This document shows, in pieces, positions 9,267 to 18,544 of a stretch of DNA of 37,059 bases (within the stretch, counting starts at the first letter, position 1; the number at the start of each line of letters is the position of its first letter). This DNA is from SAR202 cluster bacterium. GTDB taxonomy: Bacteria > Chloroflexota > Dehalococcoidia > Lucifugimonadales > Lucifugimonadaceae. The notes beneath the pieces were generated by a model. The model ran no database searches and was not told the DNA's origin. It was given only the letters and a program-made list of their open reading frames with translations. Made by a program: the position numbers and the translations under genes. The DNA lies in contig RQOS01000028.1 of NCBI GenBank assembly GCA_008373205.1, positions 1-37,059 of the forward strand. The letters are read 5' to 3'.

Positions 9267-11159
9267 ATGGCTAAAGTAATAGGTATTGATTTAGGAACAA
9301 CTAATTCAGCGATGGCTGTGATGGATTCAGGTGAACCTTCAGTGATTGAAAATAATGAAGGGAAAAGAACCACTCCTTCAGTTGTTGCTTTGAATACTAA
9401 ATCAAGCGAAAGGTTCGTAGGAGAAACTGCAAAAAGACAATCAATCACTAATCCTGAGAATACAGTATATTCAGCTAAACGTTTTATGGGTAGAAGGTTT
9501 GAAGATACAGACTTAAAAAAAGAAATATCTAGAGTATCTTATGGAATAAATAAAAGAGATAACGGAGATGTTGGAATTAAGCTAGGTGATAAGAATCATG
9601 CACCTGCAGAAATTTCAGCTATGGTTCTAAGAAAACTTAAAGAAGATGCTGAAAATAAATTAGGTGAAAAAGTAGAACAAGCTGTAATAACTGTACCAGC
9701 TTATTTTAATGATTCTCAAAGAGAAGCAACAAAAGTTGCAGGCCAAATTGCAGGATTAGAAGTTTTACGAATTATAAATGAGCCTACAGCTGCCTCACTG
9801 GCATACGGTTTAGATAAAGAAGGAGACCGTACTATTGCAGTTTATGATCTTGGAGGTGGAACTTTTGATGTTACTATTTTGCAACTTGGCGAAGGAGTTT
9901 TTGAGGTTAAATCAACAAATGGTGATACTCAATTAGGTGGAGATGATTTTGATAATACGTTAGTAGATTTTGTTTGTGATGATTTTCAAAATGAAAATGG
10001 TATTGATTTGACTAAGGATGCAGCAGCTCTTCAAAGAATTAGAGTCGAGGCAGAAAGATCTAAGATAGAATTATCATCATTAAACCAAACTGAAATAAAT
10101 CTTCCTTTTATTTCAGCTGATTCAAATGGTCCCAAACATTTGCAGATGACTCTTACCCGAGCTAAATTAGAAGAACTTACTTCTTCTCTAGTAGAAAAAA
10201 CAGTAAAACCAACACTTGATGCTTTAAAAGATGCAGGTGTTAAACCTGAGGAAATTAATGAAGTTGTACTTGTTGGTGGAATGACTAGAATGCCTTTAGT
10301 TTCAGAAAAAGTTAAGGAATTATTTAAGAAAGAACCAAATAAAACAATTAATCCTGACGAAGTTGTAGCTTTAGGAGCTGCTATTCAAGCCGGAGTCTTA
10401 CAAGGAGATGTTAAAGATGTTTTGTTACTGGATGTAACTCCACTAACACTAGGAATTGAAACACTAGGAGGAGTTAAGACTCCATTGATTGAAAGAAATA
10501 CAACTATTCCTACATCAAAAACTGAAACCTTTACTACTGCTGCTGATAACCAACCTAGTGTAGAAATTCATGTAGTTCAGGGTGAAAGAGATATGGCCAA
10601 TGATAATGTTTCTATAGGAAGATTTTCACTTGATGGAATTCAACCTGCTCCTAGGGGTATCCCCCAAATTGATGTTACTTTTGATATAGACGCTGATGGA
10701 ATTGTAACTGTTAAAGCTAAAGATAGAGCTACAAATAAAGAACAACAAATTACAATTACAGGTAGATCAGGAATGGCTGATGATGAAATAGATAAAATTA
10801 TTAAGGATGCAGAAAAATTTGCTGAAGATGATAAAAAATTACGCTCTAAAATAGAAGCAAAAAATTCCTCAGAAGCTGTAATTTATCAAGCTGAGAAGTT
10901 GATATCTGAAAATTCAGATAAAGTACCAGAAAATATAACAAATGATTTACAAACTGAAATTGATAGTTTGAAAGCAATAATTACCAATGAAGATTCTGAG
11001 GTTGAAACAATTAATGAAGGTTTAGAAAAACTAAATGTTGCTCTTCAAGCGTTTGGTCAAAATTTACCCCAACAGGAAAATAATGATTCAAACCCTCCAA
11101 ATGATAGTGACAATTCAGATGAAGATGATACTGTTGATGGTGAATATAAAGAAGTCTAG
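9267..11159 (+). CDS. dnaK: Hsp70 chaperone DnaK
   Basis: A 630-residue ATP-driven chaperone. The N-terminal ATPase domain has [15 protein letters not shown], the second phosphate loop [13 protein letters not shown], and [13 protein letters not shown]. The substrate-binding domain begins near [15 protein letters not shown], and the C-terminal lid is followed by an acidic tail ending [11 protein letters not shown], close to the usual EEVD-type bacterial tail. A Shine-Dalgarno AAAGGAAAAGG precedes ATG. No dnaJ follows in this operon, so the J-domain partner must be encoded elsewhere. The downstream FAH-family gene is 9 nt away and its ribosome site overlaps the dnaK stop. Confidence 0.97.
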   Translation: MAKVIGIDLGTTNSAMAVMDSGEPSVIENNEGKRTTPSVVALNTKSSERFVGETAKRQSITNPENTVYSAKRFMGRRFEDTDLKKEISRVSYGINKRDNGDVGIKLGDKNHAPAEISAMVLRKLKEDAENKLGEKVEQAVITVPAYFNDSQREATKVAGQIAGLEVLRIINEPTAASLAYGLDKEGDRTIAVYDLGGGTFDVTILQLGEGVFEVKSTNGDTQLGGDDFDNTLVDFVCDDFQNENGIDLTKDAAALQRIRVEAERSKIELSSLNQTEINLPFISADSNGPKHLQMTLTRAKLEELTSSLVEKTVKPTLDALKDAGVKPEEINEVVLVGGMTRMPLVSEKVKELFKKEPNKTINPDEVVALGAAIQAGVLQGDVKDVLLLDVTPLTLGIETLGGVKTPLIERNTTIPTSKTETFTTAADNQPSVEIHVVQGERDMANDNVSIGRFSLDGIQPAPRGIPQIDVTFDIDADGIVTVKAKDRATNKEQQITITGRSGMADDEIDKIIKDAEKFAEDDKKLRSKIEAKNSSEAVIYQAEKLISENSDKVPENITNDLQTEIDSLKAIITNEDSEVETINEGLEKLNVALQAFGQNLPQQENNDSNPPNDSDNSDEDDTVDGEYKEV

Positions 11160-11168
11160 AGGGTATCG

Positions 11169-12023
11169 ATGAAAATTTATCAAATTGGAAAAACTGTTGT
11201 TGTAGAAGATGAAAAAAACATAAAAAACATTACTAGTTTAAGACCATCTATAAAAACTTCTATAGATTTAATTAAAGTTGCTTTAGGGAATGATCTTACT
11301 GTTTCTGAATATCTTAAGAAGACTATGGATACAAAAGAAGGAGACTCACCAAGCTCTATTCTTTCTAACTCAAGAATACCCATTGATTCTCCAGAGACTT
11401 GGGCGTTTGGAGTGACATATGAAGATTCTATGAAAGAAAGACAGGCTGAATCTGATACACCTGATGTTTATGGTAAAGTTTATGTTGCGGATAGGCCAGA
11501 AGCCTTTTTCAAGAGTACATTAGATAGAATTAAAGGAAATAATGATAAGGTGGGGATTCGAAGTGACTCAACTTGGGATGTTCCTGAACCAGAACTAACT
11601 TTTATTGTTTTTCATGGAAAGATAGTAGGTTTTACTGTTGGTAATGATATGTCTAGTAGGTCTATAGAAGGAGAAAACCCTCTTTATATACCTCAGGCAA
11701 AAATATTTAATAACTCTGCATCGATTGGACCGTGTTGGGTACCAATTGAATTAATTGATTACAACAACTTAAATGTTGAGATGATAATTAAAAGAAATTC
11801 TATAGAAGTATTCTCAGGATCTGGCAATACAAGTCTAATGAAAAGAAAATGTGATGAATTAAATGAGTGGCTACATAGGAGCAATGATATACCAGATGGA
11901 ACAACTGTAATGACTGGAACAGGAACTATCCCACCTGAAGAATTTACTCTGCAACCTGGTGATGAAATATCTATAACAATTCAAGACATTGGAACTTTAG
12001 TTAATGAAGTAATTAAAGTTTAG
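11169..12023 (+). CDS. Fumarylacetoacetate hydrolase-family protein, 2-keto-3-deoxy-sugar-acid dehydratase-like
   Basis: A 284-residue FAH-fold enzyme. WAFGVTYEDSMKERQ, VYVADRPEAFFKST, the metal-binding acidic run WDVPEPELTFIV, VGNDMSSRSIEGENPLYIPQ and TGTGTIPPEEFTLQPGDEI fit the branch that includes 2-dehydro-3-deoxy-D-arabinonate dehydratase rather than the classical fumarylacetoacetase. The expected chemistry is Mg-dependent dehydration of a 2-keto-3-deoxy sugar acid. AGAGGG overlapping the dnaK stop provides its ribosome site, so it is probably the last gene of the heat-shock operon. Its stop overlaps the convergent pyruvate kinase stop by 4 nt (TTAG). Exact substrate is not determinable; another hydrolase or isomerase of the same fold is possible. 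Confidence 0.75.
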   Translation: MKIYQIGKTVVVEDEKNIKNITSLRPSIKTSIDLIKVALGNDLTVSEYLKKTMDTKEGDSPSSILSNSRIPIDSPETWAFGVTYEDSMKERQAESDTPDVYGKVYVADRPEAFFKSTLDRIKGNNDKVGIRSDSTWDVPEPELTFIVFHGKIVGFTVGNDMSSRSIEGENPLYIPQAKIFNNSASIGPCWVPIELIDYNNLNVEMIIKRNSIEVFSGSGNTSLMKRKCDELNEWLHRSNDIPDGTTVMTGTGTIPPEEFTLQPGDEISITIQDIGTLVNEVIKV

Positions 12024-13444
12024 TTTATTGTTATAACTCTAATTAAGTTTGTATTTCCTTTAAACCCTATAGGAAGCCCTGCGACTACTACAATTGTGTC
12101 ACCAGAAGAAGCTAAATTTTCTTTTTGTACTAATTGTTCAGAGTATGAAAACATTTTTTCAATATGATCAAAGCTATCTACACTAATAGTGTTTACTCCC
12201 CACCTTAATCCTAAATTTATCCCAGCATGTTTATCAGGAGAAATCGCAATGACTGGCTGAGAAGGTCTGTATGCAGCAACTCTAGCTGCAGTAGATCCTG
12301 ATTCAGTAAATGCCAAAATTAATTTTGCATCAAGTTGTTCAGCTATATTGGCAGCACCATGGGCTATTAGTTCGTCAATTTGATTAGAATTTTTAGAATC
12401 TAAATAAGATACCCTTTTACTTCTAAGATCAATATGGTCAATATCATTTTCTGCAATTGAAGATATTTCTCTCATAAACTCTACGGCTCTATTTGGATAC
12501 TTTCCGATTGAAGTTTCTCCAGAAAGCATTATAGCGTCAGATCCATCTAAAACTGCATTATGAACATCAGTTGATTCAGCTCTTGTTGGTTGAGGATTTT
12601 CTGTCATAGATTCTAACATTTGTGTAGCTGTTATTACTTCTTTACCTTTTTTGTTACAAGAAGAAATTATAAATTTTTGAGCAGCAGGTACCTGAGATAT
12701 AGGTAAATGAACACCTAAATCTCCTCTAGCAACCATAATAGAATCTGAGTTATGAATTATTTCATCTAAGTTATCTAAAGCAGTTTGAAGTTCAATTTTA
12801 GATATTATTTTTAGTTGTCTATTTTTTAATTGCTTCTTGACTTTCACTATATCTTCAGCATTTCTTACGTATGATAAACCAATATAATCTATGTCATTTG
12901 ATATAACAAAATTTAGTGCACTTATAGTTTCTTCGGTAAAATAATCGAGCATTGAGGGAAACCCTCTAGCTACAACAGCTTTATTACTGCTTATTTTTCC
13001 TGAGAGATTTACTTTGGTCCTTATTAGGCTATTTTTTATTTCAATAACTTCTAATTCAACTGCTCCATCATCAATAAGTAAGATCGCTCCAACCTTAACA
13101 TCATTGTGAATTCCAGGAGGCCAAATTATTAGATTTTCATTATCATTTTGTTCACTACATTCAAATGATATTTCTTCATTTACTTTTAATTCTAAGAAGT
13201 CACTATCTATTGTTCCTACTCTGTATTTTGGACCAGGTAAATCGGCAAGAATTGGTATTGAAGAATCCATTTTATCAGAAGCTTTTCTGATATTTGAAAT
13301 CATCTTAATATGATCTTCTTCACTACCATGCGAAAGATTAATTCTTGCTACATTCATACCTGATTTAATTAGGTCTGTAAGCGTGTCAATTGAGTCAGAA
13401 GAAGGACCTATAGTACAAACAATTTTGGTTTTTTGTAAATCCAT
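12020..13444 (-). CDS. pyk: Pyruvate kinase
   Basis: A 474-residue glycolytic enzyme converting phosphoenolpyruvate and ADP to pyruvate and ATP. It shows KTKIVCTIGPSSDS and MNVARINLSHGS at the N-terminus, the active-site lysine/metal segment IISKIELQTALDN followed by IMVARGDLGVHLP, and the family signature ITATQMLESMTENPQPTRAE with SDAIMLSGETSIGKYP. The B domain and C-terminal allosteric domain are both present, so length is normal. GGGA lies 8 nt before the ATG. It is divergent from the zinc-ribbon gene at 13548 and overlaps its convergent neighbour by 4 nt. Confidence 0.96.
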   Translation of the reverse strand: MDLQKTKIVCTIGPSSDSIDTLTDLIKSGMNVARINLSHGSEEDHIKMISNIRKASDKMDSSIPILADLPGPKYRVGTIDSDFLELKVNEEISFECSEQNDNENLIIWPPGIHNDVKVGAILLIDDGAVELEVIEIKNSLIRTKVNLSGKISSNKAVVARGFPSMLDYFTEETISALNFVISNDIDYIGLSYVRNAEDIVKVKKQLKNRQLKIISKIELQTALDNLDEIIHNSDSIMVARGDLGVHLPISQVPAAQKFIISSCNKKGKEVITATQMLESMTENPQPTRAESTDVHNAVLDGSDAIMLSGETSIGKYPNRAVEFMREISSIAENDIDHIDLRSKRVSYLDSKNSNQIDELIAHGAANIAEQLDAKLILAFTESGSTAARVAAYRPSQPVIAISPDKHAGINLGLRWGVNTISVDSFDHIEKMFSYSEQLVQKENLASSGDTIVVVAGLPIGFKGNTNLIRVITIN

Positions 13445-13547
13445 TAAGATTTCCCTTAAGTATATTTAATATCTTTTAGAAATTAGAATATAGTTTATAT
13501 CTTATATTTCGTATTATATATTATAGAAAACAACAATTAGATAAATT

Positions 13548-14249
13548 ATGTCTGAAGAAAATTTAAATTATTTTGAAATACAAAAGTATGATACTGAAAT
13601 CTTATCTTTTCAGAAAGAGATTTCTGCCATTGAAGAAAAACTAAAAGAACAAATGGGGTTGGAAGAACTTAAACAAAAACTTTCAATGATACAGAATAAA
13701 ATTGAAGAGCAAGAAAAAATTCAAAGAAAAATATTAACTTCAATAAAGGAAAATGAAGAGTCAATTAACAACATAAATACTACTATATATTCAGGAAAAA
13801 TAAGAAATAATAAAGAATTAGAAGCACTTCAAATAGAAATAAACACCAAGACAGAATTTATTTCAAATATTGACCCCAAAAAGCAAATTGTAGCAAATAA
13901 TATTATAAAACTAATTGGTATTAAGGAAAATGCAGAACTTAAGATTATAGATACTGAGGATAAATGGGTTTTAGAAGAACAAAAATTATTTAAACAAAAG
14001 AAAAGCCTTTCTCAAAAAATAGAATTGAATATAAGTTCAAAAAAAAATATTTCAGCAAAACTAGATAAAAACATTCTTAATCTATACGAAAACTTTCTCT
14101 CTATTAGTGGAGGCGTAGGTATAGGTAAATTAGAAAATAATAAATGCTCATCTTGTAAAATTGAACTTCCAAATGCATTTGTAGAGAAAATAAAATCTTC
14201 AGAAAATCCTATTATATGTAATTGTGGTAAATCTTTAATTTCGGAGTGA
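13548..14249 (+). CDS. Coiled-coil protein with C-terminal C4-type zinc ribbon (DUF164/CdsZ-like)
   Basis: A 233-residue protein whose first ~165 residues are almost entirely charged helix (repeated Glu/Lys heptads), followed by a small C-terminal zinc ribbon. This is the architecture of the bacterial zf-RING_7/DUF164 family. The metal ligands appear to be C200 and C203 (KCSSCKIELP) and C224 and C226 (IICNCGKSL); the second knuckle is CxC rather than the usual CxxC. Family members are widespread and of poorly defined function. The recombinase-like gene starts 5 nt after its stop, so the two are probably co-transcribed. Confidence 0.75.
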   Translation: MSEENLNYFEIQKYDTEILSFQKEISAIEEKLKEQMGLEELKQKLSMIQNKIEEQEKIQRKILTSIKENEESINNINTTIYSGKIRNNKELEALQIEINTKTEFISNIDPKKQIVANNIIKLIGIKENAELKIIDTEDKWVLEEQKLFKQKKSLSQKIELNISSKKNISAKLDKNILNLYENFLSISGGVGIGKLENNKCSSCKIELPNAFVEKIKSSENPIICNCGKSLISE

Positions 14250-14254
14250 ATTAA

Positions 14255-15373
14255 TTGAAAACATTAGCCTTACTAGAGGATCTAGATAGCTCAGAAGAGA
14301 AGAATAAATTAATAGATTATTGCAAGTATGAAAATTTAGAAATTGATATTTTTTATCAAAATAATAATATTAATGAGATAAAGCTTCTTATAAATTCTGA
14401 TGAAATATCTAAAATTATTATTTCTTCTCCAGCATCTCTAGATAATGATTTATTAGGATTTTGTAAAAAAATGATATCTTTAATCGATCTAAAAATTTTG
14501 ATTTTCTGTGCTTCATATGATTTTCCTGATCCTTTTCAAAATGCAATACGAACTTTACCTTATTTTGGTAATAGTCCTCAAAGAATATCGAGAATTAAGG
14601 AGTCTATAAATAAAAAAGCCTCAAGAGGACAAGTGTTGGGAAAAATTCCCTTTGGTTATAAAAAAAGCTCATCTAGTCTTTTTATTGTTGAACAAAACCA
14701 AGCTGATGAAATAAAAAAAATATTCAGTATTTTTTTAGAGAATAAATCAATTAATAAAACCGTAAATCAATTGAATGAATTTAGTTCAAGGAAATGGTCA
14801 TATCAGTCAATAAAACATGTTCTACAAAATGATTTTTATATCGGAAATTATAGAAGATATAACATTCTTATTCCAAACTCACATGAACCTATAATTAATA
14901 ACACAATCTTTACAGCGGTATCTGATGAAATAAATAATAAAGTAAGTAGAAAATATAAAAAAAATTCTTGGAACAAAATTTTATATTGTAAAATTTGTGA
15001 CTCTAAATTAGTTACCACAAGTCATAAAAATTATTGGTATAACAATGGACAAAGAAAATCTAAAAGTTATAAATATTACTCTTGTAAAAATATAAATTCA
15101 AAAGATAAAAATTGTAAATCATTAAGTATAAAATATGAAAAACTCAACTCATTGCTAGAGGAAAAATTTTCAGGATATAATTTTTTTGATCAAAAGTATT
15201 CAGATAAATATTTGTACAAAATTGTTTCTGAATTAACTTCAGGAAAAATTGATTTTTCTGAATTTAAGTCAGAATTCAAAAAATTAGTTTTTTATCTTGA
15301 TAATTCACAAAAAGTAATCAAGAAAATTTTTGTGAATAAAGATTCTAAAGAAATTATTTTAAGTTCATCATAA
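14255..15373 (+). CDS. Serine-recombinase-like protein with degenerate catalytic domain
   Basis: A 372-residue protein starting at TTG 14255 with GGAG 8 nt upstream. Residues 111-230 match the recombinase domain of large serine recombinases: an E-helix-like ISRIKESINKKASRGQVLGK, IPFGYK, then the segment with WSYQSIKHVLQNDFYIGNYR. A recombinase zinc ribbon follows with C245, C248, C277 and C287. The N-terminal ~108 residues look like a decayed resolvase domain: the expected RVS catalytic motif is replaced by the LLEDLDSSEEK region, and the DRLxR arginines are absent (SSPASLDND). No phage genes, inverted repeats or att-like repeats surround it. It sits between a zinc-ribbon gene and RNase P RNA. 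I infer a DNA-binding protein without recombination activity; a fast-evolving active enzyme is less likely. Confidence 0.72.
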   Translation: MKTLALLEDLDSSEEKNKLIDYCKYENLEIDIFYQNNNINEIKLLINSDEISKIIISSPASLDNDLLGFCKKMISLIDLKILIFCASYDFPDPFQNAIRTLPYFGNSPQRISRIKESINKKASRGQVLGKIPFGYKKSSSSLFIVEQNQADEIKKIFSIFLENKSINKTVNQLNEFSSRKWSYQSIKHVLQNDFYIGNYRRYNILIPNSHEPIINNTIFTAVSDEINNKVSRKYKKNSWNKILYCKICDSKLVTTSHKNYWYNNGQRKSKSYKYYSCKNINSKDKNCKSLSIKYEKLNSLLEEKFSGYNFFDQKYSDKYLYKIVSELTSGKIDFSEFKSEFKKLVFYLDNSQKVIKKIFVNKDSKEIILSSS

Positions 15374-15380
15374 TTTAGTT

Positions 15381-15386
15381 TATAAT
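15381..15386 (+). promoter_or_regulatory. -10 box of the RNase P RNA gene
   Basis: A perfect TATAAT ends 14 nt before the first base of the RNase P P1 helix, placing the transcription start near 15393. The -35 position (about 15358-15363) is only a weak match. It lies just after the stop codon of the recombinase-like gene, so RNase P RNA can be made from its own promoter. Confidence 0.55.
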
Positions 15387-15396
15387 TAGGATATTG

Positions 15397-15753
15397 GGTT
15401 AAAGAAGGACGAGTGATCGCTGATATTTATATCAGAGGAAAGTCCGAGCACCACTAGGAAAAGTGCCTGCTAACAGCAGGGCAAGGCGACTTGACGGAAA
15501 GTGCAACAGAAAATATACCGCCAATTTTTGGTAAGGTTGAAATGGTGAGGTAAGAGCTCACCACTTAATTTGGTAACAAATAAGGTATGGTAAACCCCAC
15601 TTGGTGCAAGGCTAAATAGAGGAGCTTAGTTTCCTAGACTGCTCCCGGGTAAGCTGCATGAGCTAATTGGTGACAATTGGCCAAGATGGATGATCACATA
15701 TACTTTTAAAAGTTAAAAGTAGAACAGAACTCGGCTTATAGTCCTTCTTTACC
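15397..15753 (+). ncRNA. rnpB: RNase P RNA (bacterial A-type-like)
   Basis: Catalytic RNA that matures tRNA 5' ends. The P1 helix is perfect: AAAGAAGGAC (15401-15410) pairs with GTCCTTCTTT (15741-15750). Conserved region I is GAGGAAAGTCCGAGCACC from 15435, the central GAAAGTGCAACAGAAAATA / ACCGCC block lies at about 15499-15523, and the 3' conserved ACAGAA (15724-15729) with GGCTTATAG follows. The overall length, about 350 nt, is usual. The convergent D-aminoacylase gene ends at 15765, only about a dozen bases beyond the RNA. Confidence 0.95.
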
Positions 15754-15764
15754 TAATCGCAATA

Positions 15765-17345
15765 TCAAGGAACTGCTTGACCTGCAAATATACCCGTACA
15801 CTCTTCATTATTTACAGCTATACTTCCATTTACTATTACATATGGAATTCCAACTGGGAATTGTTTAGCATCGTCGTATGTAGCAGTATCTATTATTTTA
15901 TTTTCATCAAATATTACTATGTCAGCAAAAAAATCTTTTTTCAAAGATCCTCTTCCTTTTAAGTTAAAGGTTTTTGCTGGATTATTTGAGATTCTCTGTA
16001 TCATTTGCTCTAGAGATATTATTCCATACTGTCTTCGCAATCTTCCAACAAATCTAGGGAAAGTTCCATATGCTCTTGGATGTGGGAAGTTTCCTATAGG
16101 AATTGAATCACTACCAATCATATAGTCTGGCCTTGATATAAATTCCATAGCATCTTTACTTAACTGTTTCCAAATAGAGATACTTTGCGGAGGAATAAGC
16201 CAAAACCCTACCTGTAAATCTTGTTCAATCAATAAATCACAAATTAGATCTCCCATTGATATACCTCTTAATTGTGAAAGTTGAGTAACTGTCATTCCTT
16301 CTAATTCTGGATTTTTAGGTAAATAAGAAAGTAATACTTCATCCATTCTTCTTTTTTTATTTAGTTTAAAACTTTCAATAATTTTTTTTCGAGAATTTTT
16401 ATCGCTTAATCTTTCTAAAATATTTTTTGGACCTCCTTCATGTGCCCAACTTGGAAGATTACTTAATAGAAAGGAACTTCCAGTTGGATAAGGATACAAC
16501 TCCAGAGTACAATTAACTCCTTCATTCTTTGCTTCATCGATCAGCTCTAAAACTTCAGAAACTTTTCCAGCGTTGTCAGCGCTTGTTCTAGTATGAGAAA
16601 AATGGACCCTAACTCCTGATTTTCTACCAATTTCGAGAGCTTCAGGAACTCCACCTCCTCCAAAACCTCTTTCTGGATTTACATCCCTTAGATGAGTTAT
16701 ATAAACGCCGTTATTTTCTCTGACAACTTTACATAGTTCTATTAATTCTTTAGTATTACTCCAAGCATTCGGATGATATGACATTCCAGTTGCTAACCCA
16801 ACAGAACCTTGAGATAAACCTTCATTGAGTAAATTTTTTGCATGATCTAATTGTTTGCCTTCTAATGGTTTGTCATAAAATCCTACTGATTCCATCCTTA
16901 GAGCACCATGAGATACAGGATAAGCTGTATTTATAGAAACCTTTTTATGATAGTGAGATCTAAATGATTTTACACTACTCATATCTAGATTTTTGGGAGC
17001 ATTACCTAGAATTCCTCCTAAATATTTTCTTTGAATTTCATAGTTATTTGGTGAAAGAGGAGCATATGAAAGACCATCTTGACCAAGAATTTCTGTTGTT
17101 ACTCCTTGTCTCAAACTGCTAGCATGTTGAGGATTATTTAATAAAACTCCATCATGATGAGTGTGAGCATCTATAAATCCTGGAGCTACTATTAAACCAC
17201 TTGCATCAATAACTCGTTTTGAGTCTTTATTATTTGAATCACCAATAAAAACAATCTTTTCACCATTAATGCCAATGTCTGACTTATATCTAGGTTGACC
17301 TGAACCATCAATAATATATCCATTTTTTATTAGTAAATCGAACAT
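15765..17345 (-). CDS. D-aminoacylase / N-acyl-D-amino-acid deacylase family amidohydrolase
   Basis: A 526-residue metal-dependent amidohydrolase. VAPGFIDAHTHHDG carries the first metal-binding histidines, followed by QGVTTEILGQDG, GLATGMSYHPNA, THLRDVNPERG, VHFSHTRTS and the final metal Asp in MIGSDSIPIG, then the NNPAKTFNLKGRGSLKKDFFADIVIFD composite tail (seen as shorter motifs NPAKTF and GSLKKDFFADI) that rebuilds the N-terminal beta domain. Relatives cleave N-acyl-D-amino acids or related amides such as dihydropyrimidinase-like substrates. It is the last gene of a minus-strand trio with an enolase-superfamily enzyme and a TPP enzyme. Substrate is unknown. It could supply carbon and nitrogen from D-amino-acid-containing organic matter. 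Confidence 0.85.
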   Translation of the reverse strand: MFDLLIKNGYIIDGSGQPRYKSDIGINGEKIVFIGDSNNKDSKRVIDASGLIVAPGFIDAHTHHDGVLLNNPQHASSLRQGVTTEILGQDGLSYAPLSPNNYEIQRKYLGGILGNAPKNLDMSSVKSFRSHYHKKVSINTAYPVSHGALRMESVGFYDKPLEGKQLDHAKNLLNEGLSQGSVGLATGMSYHPNAWSNTKELIELCKVVRENNGVYITHLRDVNPERGFGGGGVPEALEIGRKSGVRVHFSHTRTSADNAGKVSEVLELIDEAKNEGVNCTLELYPYPTGSSFLLSNLPSWAHEGGPKNILERLSDKNSRKKIIESFKLNKKRRMDEVLLSYLPKNPELEGMTVTQLSQLRGISMGDLICDLLIEQDLQVGFWLIPPQSISIWKQLSKDAMEFISRPDYMIGSDSIPIGNFPHPRAYGTFPRFVGRLRRQYGIISLEQMIQRISNNPAKTFNLKGRGSLKKDFFADIVIFDENKIIDTATYDDAKQFPVGIPYVIVNGSIAVNNEECTGIFAGQAVP

Positions 17346-17367
17346 ATTATTTAAAATTCCTAACTAG

Positions 17368-18543
17368 TTATTCTGATTGCCCTCTTTTTGCCCAATCCAT
17401 TTTCTCAAACATATTTAAGCCTGGGTCTAAATTAATTCCATCCTTATTTTTTTCTGGAGGATGAGAAAGTATAAAATCTTCATTTAATTCAACTCCCCAA
17501 CCAGGTTTTTCTGGAAGACTAAAGAAACCATCCTTAACTTCAGGGTAGAAGTTTGCAGCTTCTTTTACAAAAGGATCTGCAAAGTCATTAAAGTGTTCAA
17601 GAATTTTTACATTTCTTAGGGTAAAACATAAGTGTATTGCAGCTAAAGTAGATATAACTCCACCTACATTGTGTGGGGCTACCATTATCGAGTAAATTTC
17701 AGCAGTTGAAGCAATTTTTTTAGTTTCGAAAATGCCACCACATTGTGTGATATCAGGTTGAATAATGTCTACGGAATTATTTGACCATATTTCCCTAAAT
17801 TCAGATGCTCCATAAAGTCTTTCACCTGTTGCTATGGGCAGAGAAGTTTGAATTCTGACTTTATCTAAACTTGGGTTATCGCTTGGTCTTACAGGTTCTT
17901 CAATCCAACCAATATTTAGTTGATCAATTTTGTTTGCAATTTCTACAGCTTGATGAGCTGCAAATCTACCATGCATTTCAATCATCATTTGCATATCGTC
18001 TGTAATAGCATCAGAAACAGCTTCAATTATTTCAATTGATTTGAAAAGTTCATTTCTTGAAAGTTCTAAATCACCATTCCCAAAAGGATCAAATTTTAAT
18101 GCTTTATAACCTTTAGATACTACTTTTGATGCAGCTAATGCAAAACTACCTGGAGTTCTTTCTACCGTATACCAACCATTTGCATAGGCCTGAATTTTAT
18201 CTTGTACTTTTCCTCCAAGTAATTTATACACTGGTTGATTAGTGGCTTTACCCATAATATCCCAAAAAGCCATTTCTACCATTGCTAAACCTGTATGAAC
18301 AACTTCTCCAGCCTTACCAAAATCAAGTAAGGTAAATCTGCGAAACAAAGCCTCTATATCAAATGGATCATGTCCAATAAAGTGTCTCTCAACATCCTTT
18401 AGATACTCGGCCACAGTATGAGTTTTTCCTAATACTCTAGCTTCACCTATTCCACTTATACCTTCATCAGTTTCAATAACTATATAAGATAAGTTTCTCC
18501 AAGGGGTTCCTAATTGTAATAATCTAAATCCAGTGGTTTTCAT
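17368..18543 (-). CDS. Enolase-superfamily (mandelate racemase/galactonate dehydratase-like) enzyme
   Basis: A 391-residue enzyme with the N-terminal capping domain (IVIETDEGISGIGEA) and a C-terminal barrel. YKALKFDPFG holds the acid/base lysine region; metal ligands are expected in MIEMHGRF, WIEEPVRP and ATGERL; the opposite base is likely in DIIQPDITQCGG and VAPHNVGG (His). The EMHGRF and GERLY patterns resemble D-galactonate/mannonate dehydratases more than true mandelate racemases, so sugar-acid dehydration is the best guess. It lies 1 nt downstream of the TPP-enzyme gene and 22 nt upstream of the D-aminoacylase gene. Marine SAR202-type genomes are known for expanded enolase-superfamily genes, which fits but does not prove the lineage. 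Confidence 0.82.
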   Translation of the reverse strand: MKTTGFRLLQLGTPWRNLSYIVIETDEGISGIGEARVLGKTHTVAEYLKDVERHFIGHDPFDIEALFRRFTLLDFGKAGEVVHTGLAMVEMAFWDIMGKATNQPVYKLLGGKVQDKIQAYANGWYTVERTPGSFALAASKVVSKGYKALKFDPFGNGDLELSRNELFKSIEIIEAVSDAITDDMQMMIEMHGRFAAHQAVEIANKIDQLNIGWIEEPVRPSDNPSLDKVRIQTSLPIATGERLYGASEFREIWSNNSVDIIQPDITQCGGIFETKKIASTAEIYSIMVAPHNVGGVISTLAAIHLCFTLRNVKILEHFNDFADPFVKEAANFYPEVKDGFFSLPEKPGWGVELNEDFILSHPPEKNKDGINLDPGLNMFEKMDWAKRGQSE

Positions 18544-18544
18544 A

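Noticed and set aside
14255-15373. Integrated phage or mobile element
   Set aside because: Only a single recombinase-like gene, with degenerate catalytic motifs, normal neighbours and no flanking repeats or phage genes.
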